12,716 nucleotides of DNA from Desulfonatronospira sp. Lineage in GTDB: Bacteria > Desulfobacterota > Desulfovibrionia > Desulfovibrionales > Desulfonatronovibrionaceae. Below the pieces are notes generated by a model, which was given only the letters and a program-made list of their open reading frames with translations, ran no database searches and was not told the DNA's origin. The position numbers and the translations under genes were made by a program. This document shows positions 6,787-12,716 of the stretch, one piece after another (position 1 is the first letter of the stretch; each line of letters opens with the position of its first letter). The stretch is from assembly GCA_003563255.1 (NCBI GenBank), contig PWSL01000339.1:1-12716 (forward strand). The letters are read 5' to 3'.

Positions 6787-8100
6787 TTATAAATTAATCA
6801 GGTTTTTGTGGACGTGAAAATCCCAGTTCTCGTCCGGGAAGAATTTGTTAAGACGCCAATCGCATGACCGGGCATGACCTTCCATGCCCTCTATCCTGGA
6901 AAGCCTTGAGGCAACAGCGCTGAAACGCTTGTTGGCAGCCCTGTCGATCTCCTGATATGTACAGATTTTTAAAAACTTGTGCACACTCAGGCCTCCGCTG
7001 TGATGGGCGGCCTTTCTTGTAGGAAGAATATGGTTTGTTCCAGAGCACTTGTCACCGTGAACAACCGTACTTCCTTCTCCCAGAAAGAGAGAGCCGTAGG
7101 ACCGGAGGTTTTCCAGCCACCAATCCGGGTCTGCGGCCAGAATCTGGACATGCTCAGGGGCATAGGCATCGCAAAGCCGACATATCTCGTCACGGTCGTT
7201 GCAGAGTATGATTTCGCCGAAGTCAGCCCAGGCGGCTTTCGGGACATGGTGATTGGGCATGTCCGCGATCACCCTTGGCACCAGGTTCAGCACCCGGTCC
7301 GCCAGACCCCGGCAATCAGTGAACAGCCAGACCGGTGAATCCGGGCCGTGTTCCGCCTGAGAAACGAGGTCAATGGCAATAGTCATAGGGTCCGCACTGC
7401 GGTCCGCGATGATCGCTGATTCCGTAGGACCTGCATACACATCGATCCCGCATGTTCCGTCTCCTGCCAGCTGGGCTTTGGCTTCGGCCACGTAAGCATT
7501 ACCGGGACCAGCCAGGATGTTGGCCGGCCTGTCTGAAAAAATGCCGTAGGCCATGGCCGCAATTCCCTGTACGCCGCCGAGTTCAAGAATCATGTCCGCT
7601 CCGGCAAGATCCATGGCAAAAGCTACAGCCGGGTCGATACTCTCTCCTCTGGGAGGAGAGCAGGCCACCACAAAGGGTACCCCAGCAGCCCTGGCAGTAG
7701 CTACACTCATGACGGCCGAGCAGGTATGGGCGAATCGGCCTCCAGGTACGTAGCACCCGGCTACATCCACCGGCATAACGCGCTGCCCCAGGCGCACGCC
7801 GGGATGGGGACGGACCTCGAAATCCTGAATGCTTTGGCGTTGCATCTGTGCAAATCTAAATACCTGGTCATGAGCAAAACAGATGTCAGTCTTGACCTGT
7901 TCCGGAACTCTGGCAATCAACCGCTGCTTTTTGTCCTCCTGGAGCACGAACTCTCCTGACCAGCCGTCGTATTGCGCAGCCATCTCCCGGACGGCGGATT
8001 CACCCCGGGTTCGGATGGCATCGAGGAGAAGCGCAACAGTCTCTTTGAGCCTGGAATTGCCGTATTCAGAGGTTTTGATTGCAATTTTAACTTTTTGCAT
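6787..8100 (-). CDS. hpsN: Histidinol-dehydrogenase-family enzyme, probable sulfopropanediol 3-dehydrogenase (HpsN-like)
   Basis: A 437-residue member of the HisD superfamily. All zinc and catalytic positions known from E. coli HisD are present: Q248 and H251 (SQAEHG), E316-H317 (APEHV), D350 (HGDKCSGTNHILPT) and H409 (EGMEGHA). GCYVPGGRFAH, LGGVQGIAAMAYG, ILAGPGNAYVAEAK and IDVYAGPTES form the NAD/zinc core. FAHDQVFRFAQMQRQ near residues 75-89 and DWWLENLRSYGSLFLG at 326-341 fit the HpsN-like branch rather than biosynthetic HisD, and no other histidine gene is nearby. HpsN oxidises (R)-2,3-dihydroxypropane-1-sulfonate (DHPS) to (R)-sulfolactate using two NAD+. The start ATG lacks a clear Shine-Dalgarno, but the frame is closed by a stop 15 codons upstream with no other usual start between. 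It is the first gene of the minus-strand cluster, divergent from the GntR gene. DHPS specificity is inferred. Confidence 0.7.
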   Translation of the reverse strand: MQKVKIAIKTSEYGNSRLKETVALLLDAIRTRGESAVREMAAQYDGWSGEFVLQEDKKQRLIARVPEQVKTDICFAHDQVFRFAQMQRQSIQDFEVRPHPGVRLGQRVMPVDVAGCYVPGGRFAHTCSAVMSVATARAAGVPFVVACSPPRGESIDPAVAFAMDLAGADMILELGGVQGIAAMAYGIFSDRPANILAGPGNAYVAEAKAQLAGDGTCGIDVYAGPTESAIIADRSADPMTIAIDLVSQAEHGPDSPVWLFTDCRGLADRVLNLVPRVIADMPNHHVPKAAWADFGEIILCNDRDEICRLCDAYAPEHVQILAADPDWWLENLRSYGSLFLGEGSTVVHGDKCSGTNHILPTRKAAHHSGGLSVHKFLKICTYQEIDRAANKRFSAVASRLSRIEGMEGHARSCDWRLNKFFPDENWDFHVHKNLINL

Positions 8101-8173
8101 AGGGCGGTGATTTCTAACTATTTTGCTGGCATGAATTTAGAATTTTTTGCAAACCAGCCGTCTTTCAGCCTGT

Positions 8174-8234
8174 AACCATTCAGGGTATCGTCGATGGTGA
8201 TTACTGGCCGGTATCCTTCGTTACCCGAATGGTT
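8174..8234 (-). promoter_or_regulatory. Imperfect stem-loop in the leader of the hpsN-like gene
   Basis: AACCATTC (8174-8181) pairs with GAATGGTT (8227-8234), then GGGTA (8183-8187) with TACCC (8222-8226) across a one-base bulge, with two more pairs after a T-T mismatch (8189-8190 with 8219-8220). The loop is 28 bases and includes GGCCGGTATCC. If transcription starts near 8258, this hairpin would sit in the first part of a leader of about 160 bases. It matches no riboswitch class I recognise. Confidence 0.4.
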
Positions 8235-8264
8235 AACCCAGCTTGATTGTAAAGCATTGACTCC

Positions 8265-8293
8265 TGTTTACTGACAGTCAAAATAGCTGTCAA
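8265..8293 (-). promoter_or_regulatory. Sigma-70-like promoter with overlapping inverted repeat, for the hpsN-like gene
   Basis: On the minus strand a perfect -35 TTGACA (8288-8293) is followed after 17 bases by TAAACA (8265-8270), a weak -10. The inverted repeat TGACAG (8272-8277) / CTGTCA (8287-8292), with a 9-base spacer, covers the -35 and nearly all of the spacer, the usual place for a repressor site. The AT-rich block directly upstream could act as an UP element. The divergent GntR-type protein is the obvious candidate ligand. A TACAAT further downstream on the same strand is an alternative -10 but lacks a partner at proper spacing. Confidence 0.45.
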
Positions 8294-8410
8294 TATTTTA
8301 TAAAATATTTTTTTAAATTTTTTAAATAATTTTTTATGTCAAATTGCTCTTAACTTTGTAAGGTTTTTCATGTAAACACCTTGTCATATCAGCTTTTAGG
8401 TGAATACCTA

Positions 8411-8416
8411 TATAAT
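8411..8416 (+). promoter_or_regulatory. Possible -10 element for gntR
   Basis: A perfect TATAAT about 70 bases upstream of the gntR start. No good -35 hexamer is found at 16-18 bases; TTGTCA at 8381-8386 is 24 bases away. AT richness makes chance occurrence likely. Confidence 0.22.
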
Positions 8417-8442
8417 TTGGGCCGTATTGGAGGATTGACTGG

Positions 8443-8511
8443 ATGAATTCTCGCACAATCCAAATGTGCTTCTGGATGGAGAAAAAATGGAAAACAACAA
8501 ATGTGATTTGA
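8443..8511 (+). CDS. Possible 22-residue leader peptide overlapping gntR start
   Basis: An ATG at 8443 preceded by GGAGG (8429-8433, 9-base spacing) opens a 22-codon frame, MNSRTIQMCFWMEKKWKTTN and two more residues, ending at TGA 8509-8511. It overlaps the first 25 bases of gntR in a different frame, and its Shine-Dalgarno is stronger than that of gntR. It could couple translation into gntR or be a chance ORF. No homologue is recognised. Confidence 0.2.
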   Translation: MNSRTIQMCFWMEKKWKTTNVI

Positions 8512-9140
8512 AGTCTCTGGCGGCTTATCAACGGATCAGGGATATGATTATTGCCAGGGAAAAACTACCTGGAACTCACCTTGTAATCTCGGAGTTGGAG
8601 GATGAACTGGGAATAGGCAAAGGGCCGATCCGGGAAGCCTTAATGCGCTTGGATCGTTCCGGTCTGGTGCGGAATATTCCTTATAAGGGTGCTGTAGTTG
8701 CTGAGGCTCCGCGAATGCGGGAGATTGAGATCATATATGAAATGCGGGTCAAGCTGGAAACGACTCTGGCCCTGGAGGCCATGAGAAATGTGGATGAGCA
8801 AGACATAGCCAAGCTTGAATCCATACTGTCTGAAATGGATCCAGGACTGAATCTCCATGAATTATACCACCTGGATCGTAATTTTCACTCTCAGATTTAC
8901 GGATATTCAAGGCTACCTCACCTTTGCCTGGTAGTGGACAAGCTTATGGAGTCCGTAGACATTTTCCTGATCAATCGTCCCCGCGACAGCAACTATTTAA
9001 ACCGTATGCATGCGCAGCACGATCAGATTCTGGATGCCCTCAGAAAAAAAGATGAGGCCATGCTCAAAGAAAACCTGCAGCAAAACATAAAAAGCGGGCT
9101 GAAGCTGATTAAAAAGGTGTATAGCCCATTTATGCTTTAG
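8487..9140 (+). CDS. GntR family transcriptional regulator, FCD (FadR-like) type
   Basis: A 217-residue regulator from the ATG at 8487. An in-frame GTG at 8466 gives seven more residues but has no ribosome site, whereas GGAG (8478-8481) is 5 bases before 8487. Residues 10-75 are the GntR winged helix (AYQRIRDMIIAREKLPG, ISELEDELGIGKGPIREALM, RLDRSGLVRNIPYKGAVVA). The C-terminal all-helical FCD effector domain (from about 79) keeps the metal/acid ligands D130 and H134 (LDRNFH) and H178 (HAQHDQIL), but the usual last histidine appears replaced by N200 (QQNIKSG). FCD regulators typically bind organic acids and repress the adjacent catabolic operon. It is divergent from the HpsN-like cluster, so regulation of that cluster is the natural guess. 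Confidence 0.93.
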   Translation: MENNKCDLKSLAAYQRIRDMIIAREKLPGTHLVISELEDELGIGKGPIREALMRLDRSGLVRNIPYKGAVVAEAPRMREIEIIYEMRVKLETTLALEAMRNVDEQDIAKLESILSEMDPGLNLHELYHLDRNFHSQIYGYSRLPHLCLVVDKLMESVDIFLINRPRDSNYLNRMHAQHDQILDALRKKDEAMLKENLQQNIKSGLKLIKKVYSPFML

Positions 9141-9175
9141 ACGCTTAGTACAAATTTCAAACAAACATGGAGGTA

Positions 9176-9206
9176 TTGTCCAAAACCGGGATACGGTTTT
9201 GGACAA
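9176..9206. repeat. Perfect 13-bp hairpin downstream of gntR
   Basis: TTGTCCAAAACCG (9176-9188) and CGGTTTTGGACAA (9194-9206) are perfectly complementary around a 5-base loop. It lies 35 bp past the gntR stop in a convergent gap. No U-tract follows on the plus strand, so efficient intrinsic termination is doubtful; it may stabilise 3' ends or be a mobile palindrome. Confidence 0.7.
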
Positions 9207-9213
9207 GGCTGCC

Positions 9214-9250
9214 TTTTCATTTGTCACGAGAAACGAGTGACAAATGAAAA
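9214..9250. repeat. Perfect 14-bp hairpin in the convergent gap
   Basis: TTTTCATTTGTCAC (9214-9227) pairs perfectly with GTGACAAATGAAAA (9237-9250) around the loop GAGAAACGA, with ACGAG occurring twice across the loop. It starts only 7 bp after the preceding hairpin. On both strands the T-run is on the 5' arm and the A-run on the 3' arm, the reverse of an intrinsic terminator. Confidence 0.7.
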
Positions 9251-9261
9251 AAGTTATCCTG

Positions 9262-9297
9262 TCTTCCTTGGCGACCTTTGCGCCTTTGCGTGAGAAT
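9262..9297. repeat. Fragment resembling the dispersed CTTTGCG(C/T)CTTTGCGTGAG repeat
   Basis: CTTCCTTGGCGACCTTTGCG followed by CCTTTGCGTGAGAA has the internal near-tandem unit CCTTTGCG (9276-9283 and 9284-9291). This string resembles a repeat scattered through many bacterial genomes, often mis-annotated as short ORFs whose reverse-strand translation contains RKDAKAQR. Recognition is from memory and has not been searched. Confidence 0.45.
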
Positions 9298-9340
9298 ATG
9301 TTTTTGGGTTGCGGGCAAAGCCAGCGTTAGACGATTATTA

Positions 9341-12300
9341 TCACAGGTCCAGTTTTTTTATTTGCTTTTCCAGCATTTCCATTTCCCGCTCCATCCTGGC
9401 CAGCACCTGTTCTGTTTCCAGTTCGGCCCTGGACCTGTGCATACTGTTGGCCAGCCTGCAGACAGCATCCAGAGCCGTGAAGAGCAGACCGGCTGGGGCA
9501 TTGAGCAGGGCCTTGTCTCCTGAAACATACTCCTGGGGCATAAAAAGCAGGCCAGTCAGGGAAGATACTTTTTCCCGGGAGAGTATTATCTGAATGCTGT
9601 GCTTTTCCTGAAACCTTGCCTGTAGTTTTTTCACCTCATCCCAGAAAAGATTTTCCGCCATACCCATTTTTTGCTCAAAATTTATCAGGAATCGGATAAT
9701 GAGATAGTTTAGCATCTGTTGAGAGAGAGCGGCCTTTATGTTTTCTTTCTCCAGAAAAGCCCCCCGGACAAGATAAGAAAACTCTTCCCGGGCCATCTCC
9801 TGCAGCCTGACTTCCATGGCTTTAATCTGTTCACGGGAAAGTGTTGCATTTTCATCGATGTCTAGATTTTCCAGATCATCCGGACGCAGTACCAGGGTGC
9901 AGCCGGTCTGGTCCGGGTCATTTTTTACAGCAACAGCATAGCCCACCAGACTGGCCTTTCCCCCTGGGCTATGGACCTGGATCCTGTGCAGGCAGTCCGG
10001 CAGTTCCCAGGAGCATACACGCTGCAGCACCTTGTGAAAAACCGGGTCGCCATAACCTGCAAAATGAAGCCCGGCATTATCCGGGGATGATCCATATTCA
10101 AATGTCTTTCTGGAAGAAGTCAGCAGAGTTTCTTCCGGGACACCCTCTATGTTGCGCAGGATTATGGTCTTGTGACCGGCTGAACCGTCAACTTCGCATC
10201 CGCAGGCCTGAAGTGTCCTGGAACCCGACAGAATGGACCAGATAGTATCCATATTAACTGGGCTTTCAGGAGTAAGACCGGACTGTTCCAGGTTGGCATA
10301 AATCTCATAAAGCTCCCTGGCCGGTATTTCCCTGCTGGCTATTCTGGACCTGGTCTCCTCCAGTCTTTTTCTGACCCTGGTTTCCAGGGCCTGCTGGTCA
10401 ATCTTTCCATCAATAAGCTCCTGAAAATCCTCCTGCCCCACCGGCAGAAGAGAGAGTTGCTGTGAACCTACAATACTGTCCACAGAAGACAACCGCTCCA
10501 GCAGGCGTCCGTAAACCAGTGCCTCAGCAGAATCAGCATAACACAGATTGATCACCTGCACACTTTCATTTTCCTGTCCGATACGATCGATGCGCCCGAT
10601 GCGCTGCTCCACCTTCATGGGATTCCAGGGCAGGTCATAATTGACAAGCAGGTCTGCAGTCTGCAGATTGAGCCCTTCAGCTGCGGCATCCGTGCAGACA
10701 AGAATATCAATATCCTGATGCAGAAATAGGTGTTTGACGGTCTCTCTATCGGTACCCACCAGTCTTCTGGTCCGGGGGTTCATATACCGGGCGCCTTGTC
10801 CTGAATACATGCCCACAAGAATGCCGGGCTTTTGACGCACAAGGGTGTTTACAATGTCGGTCAGGGTGTCGAAAAACCTGGTAAAAATTACGGTCTGGGC
10901 GTATCTCCCGGACTGCTGTATACTTCTTTGCTCCAATATGCCAAGCAGGGCCTTCATTTTCGATGACAGAGGCGGCAGACGCTCAAAATCATCGATCATC
11001 TCCCGGACAAAGCCCTGTTCCCATTGCAGGTCATCTACAGTTCTATTGCGCAGCACACTCTGAACCAGCTGCTGATCTTCGTCCCCTGCTTCCAGCAGGT
11101 CCTGCAGCTCTGTCTCGCTTGCTCTGTATTCATCAAGGGGCTCTTCCTGAGCTTTGAGAGTGGCCATGATCCTCTCCAGCCTCCTTTGCAGGGTCTGGGA
11201 CAAGGCATAAAAGCTGGAGGCGAATCTCAGGCGCAGAAAACTCAGGTAAAATCCGATAGAAGCCCTGTTGGCTCTGTCGCCCTGGTTTTTAATGCATCCA
11301 GCCAGCCGGCGGCAGTATTCCTCCAGCCGGATGTAGCAGTGCCTTTCATTTTCAGTGTACGTGATGCGCTGCAATGGCAGAATATGCCTCTTGGCCAGAT
11401 TGTCCTGCAGTTCACCCTTTTCCTTGTATATTTCCAGCAGGGACCTGGTGTGTCTGAGCATGACCCTGGACAGGGGTGATGCAGCAAAAAACAACCTCTG
11501 CATGCGTTTGAGATCCCTGCCCCTGGGTACCACTCCCCTTTCCCGGAAACGGCGGTAACTGGAACGGACTCTTGTATCCAGAACTGCCTTTTGCAAAAAA
11601 TCCATATACATGGGATCATGTCCCTGAATATCTTCCAGGCATTGACGCAAGAACTCCCATTCTTCACTTTCGGGTTCATGGTCATTTACAATCCGGCTGA
11701 GAATTGAGAAATACCAGATGAACAGACCTGGATCGTGCTGAAAACTACTGACCCTGTTGGTGAGGCTGATCAAGTCAAAGACCTCCACAGGGTCCAACTG
11801 CATCGGGGTGGCTGTAGCCAGCAACAGGCAGTCCGTAGCCGGACGCAGGTTTCTGGAAATCAGCCTGTACAGGCTGCCGTACCTGGGTTCAGCCTGAACG
11901 CCCCTGTTGGGGTCCTTGCGGCGGGCATAATGGGCTTCATCCACAAGAGTCAGATCAAAACCAGGACATTGCTTCAACTGCCGGACAGGCTCTTTCCTGA
12001 CCAGAAGACCCGTGGAAATAATGCTTAAATCCTCTTCAAAAAGAGAACCGGCAGGCAATGTTTTCTGGTGGGGATAAATACTTTCTTTTCTGGGATTCTG
12101 GCCGCCATACAGCAGTGAAAAGGGCAATAGAAACTTACCGGACATCTCCCGGAGCCATTGCCTGGTCAAACTGGCCGGGGCAGCTATGAGCACTCTGGGT
12201 GCTATGCCGGATAACACCAGTGAACGAATAATCAGCCCGGCCTCTATGGTCTTGCCCAGTCCCACCTCATCGCACATGAGATAGGAAAAAGGATAAGTGG

Positions 12301-12716
12301 ATAAAATACGTCTGGCCACAACGGCCTGATGCGGCCAGGGCTTTACCGGGGCCGTCTCCATGCCCACATAGCGCCCATGCAGCAGATAAGGTCCATCTGC
12401 AAGCATGGCAAACTGCAGCCGCTCTGTGGGCGAAGGTGCAGCAATGTCCAGAGGGGCTGCACTCGTACCGTCAATCTCAGTAGGTCTGTGCACCTCTCCG
12501 GCCAGGTCCACCAGTTTGCGTTGCACAGCTTCGGGCAGGGACAAGACCTGGAAATGCGGGTGGGAATTGGTCCACAACAGGTCAAATTCCTGCTGGGCCT
12601 CCCGGGTACGCTGCATTTCCACCTCACCCTGCCAACTACAGTGAACATCTATGTTTTCAGCATTAACCACAAGGGCCTGTCTGGATTCATTGAGGGAACC
12701 AGACACATACAGGGCA
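9341..12716 (-). CDS. SNF2/RapA-type helicase with N-terminal phospholipase-D-like domain (5' end outside window)
   Basis: At least 1,124 residues; the frame is still open at the right edge (A-L-Y before a GTG at 12704-12706), so the true start lies outside. Numbering from that GTG: GSLNES (3-8) and N15-A-E-N are the tail of a PLD/HKD nuclease motif, whose H-x-K would be beyond the edge. Helicase motifs follow: DEVGLGKT (146-153, Walker A), VDEAH (255-259), LATATP (296-301), VIFTRF (606-611), TDAAAEGLNLQTADLLVNYD (672-691) and QRIGRIDRIGQ (701-711). A helical insert lies between the two RecA lobes and a coiled coil ends the protein (about 1090-1121). It is a DNA-dependent ATPase of the RapA/HepA-like group. 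PLD-SNF2 architectures are common in restriction and phage-defence loci, but no defence partner is visible here, so that role is unproven. It converges on gntR. Confidence 0.85.
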   Translation of the reverse strand, partial: ALYVSGSLNESRQALVVNAENIDVHCSWQGEVEMQRTREAQQEFDLLWTNSHPHFQVLSLPEAVQRKLVDLAGEVHRPTEIDGTSAAPLDIAAPSPTERLQFAMLADGPYLLHGRYVGMETAPVKPWPHQAVVARRILSTYPFSYLMCDEVGLGKTIEAGLIIRSLVLSGIAPRVLIAAPASLTRQWLREMSGKFLLPFSLLYGGQNPRKESIYPHQKTLPAGSLFEEDLSIISTGLLVRKEPVRQLKQCPGFDLTLVDEAHYARRKDPNRGVQAEPRYGSLYRLISRNLRPATDCLLLATATPMQLDPVEVFDLISLTNRVSSFQHDPGLFIWYFSILSRIVNDHEPESEEWEFLRQCLEDIQGHDPMYMDFLQKAVLDTRVRSSYRRFRERGVVPRGRDLKRMQRLFFAASPLSRVMLRHTRSLLEIYKEKGELQDNLAKRHILPLQRITYTENERHCYIRLEEYCRRLAGCIKNQGDRANRASIGFYLSFLRLRFASSFYALSQTLQRRLERIMATLKAQEEPLDEYRASETELQDLLEAGDEDQQLVQSVLRNRTVDDLQWEQGFVREMIDDFERLPPLSSKMKALLGILEQRSIQQSGRYAQTVIFTRFFDTLTDIVNTLVRQKPGILVGMYSGQGARYMNPRTRRLVGTDRETVKHLFLHQDIDILVCTDAAAEGLNLQTADLLVNYDLPWNPMKVEQRIGRIDRIGQENESVQVINLCYADSAEALVYGRLLERLSSVDSIVGSQQLSLLPVGQEDFQELIDGKIDQQALETRVRKRLEETRSRIASREIPARELYEIYANLEQSGLTPESPVNMDTIWSILSGSRTLQACGCEVDGSAGHKTIILRNIEGVPEETLLTSSRKTFEYGSSPDNAGLHFAGYGDPVFHKVLQRVCSWELPDCLHRIQVHSPGGKASLVGYAVAVKNDPDQTGCTLVLRPDDLENLDIDENATLSREQIKAMEVRLQEMAREEFSYLVRGAFLEKENIKAALSQQMLNYLIIRFLINFEQKMGMAENLFWDEVKKLQARFQEKHSIQIILSREKVSSLTGLLFMPQEYVSGDKALLNAPAGLLFTALDAVCRLANSMHRSRAELETEQVLARMEREMEMLEKQIKKLDL

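Larger units (their letters stand above)
8101..8486. other. Divergent control region between hpsN-like gene and gntR
   Basis: A 386-bp gap between two divergent genes. From left to right it holds: the untranslated leader of the HpsN-like gene with an imperfect stem-loop (8174-8234); a promoter/operator candidate (8265-8293); a very AT-rich block from about 8291 to 8340 that includes the perfect 18-bp palindrome AATATTTTATAAAATATT (8292-8309) and successive A/T runs suggestive of curved DNA or an UP element; an isolated TATAAT at 8411-8416 as a possible -10 for gntR; and a short ORF with a good ribosome site (8443-8511). No tRNA or longer ORF is apparent. Confidence 0.6.

Noticed and set aside
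6787-8100. Biosynthetic histidinol dehydrogenase (hisD)
   Set aside because: Catalytic residues match the superfamily, but no his genes are near, the context is catabolic with a TRAP transporter, and branch motifs look HpsN-like.
8466-8486. GTG start for gntR
   Set aside because: No ribosome site upstream, whereas the ATG at 8487 has GGAG at 5-base spacing.
9214-9250. Bidirectional intrinsic terminator for gntR and the helicase gene
   Set aside because: The T-run is on the 5' arm and the A-run on the 3' arm on both strands, the opposite of a terminator, and the stem is AT-rich.
11024-11479. 151-residue plus-strand ORF
   Set aside because: Antisense shadow of the helicase gene, with no supporting features.
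12704-12706. GTG as the true start of the helicase gene
   Set aside because: The frame remains open to the window edge and the residues after it are the end of a PLD motif, so the protein must begin further right.

Overview
The window looks like a chromosomal segment of an anaerobic, sulfonate-using proteobacterium, most plausibly a sulfate reducer of the former Deltaproteobacteria (Desulfovibrio-like). This is inferred from gene content (TRAP transporter, tungsten-type aldehyde:ferredoxin oxidoreductase, HpsN-like and CuyA-like enzymes) and from the GGGGACAGGC...GCC(A)GTCCCC repeats. No rRNA or other taxonomic marker is present.

Region 1 (1-8100, all minus strand, read right to left) is a catabolic cluster: an HpsN/HisD-family dehydrogenase, an iron-type alcohol dehydrogenase, a complete TRAP transporter (DctP, DctQ, DctM), RidA, a CuyA/DcyD-family PLP lyase, and the N-terminus of an aldehyde:ferredoxin oxidoreductase cut by the left edge. 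Taken together they suggest uptake and breakdown of a C3 sulfonate (DHPS, sulfolactate or cysteate): TRAP imports it, the dehydrogenases oxidise the alcohol or aldehyde, the CuyA-like enzyme releases sulfite and 2-aminoacrylate, and RidA hydrolyses the reactive enamine. A transaminase and a sulfolactate dehydrogenase, needed to link an HpsN product to cysteate, are not in the window, so the substrate is a hypothesis.

Region 2 (8101-8486) is the divergent control region. It holds a promoter candidate for the minus-strand cluster with an overlapping inverted repeat, a very AT-rich block, an imperfect leader hairpin and a possible leader peptide. Region 3 (8487-9140, plus strand) is a GntR/FCD regulator, probably the local regulator.

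Region 4 (9141-9340) is a convergent gap with two perfect hairpins and a fragment resembling a widespread dispersed repeat. Region 5 (9341-12716, minus strand) is a large SNF2/RapA-type helicase with the end of a phospholipase-D-like nuclease domain in front. It is unrelated to the catabolic genes and may mark a defence or DNA-processing locus continuing to the right.

The most unusual structure is a pair of about 80-bp REP/MITE-like elements (412-491 and 1706-1786) on either side of the CuyA-like gene. Their cores are about 85% identical, yet each sits inside its own perfect, unrelated 15-20 bp inverted repeat.
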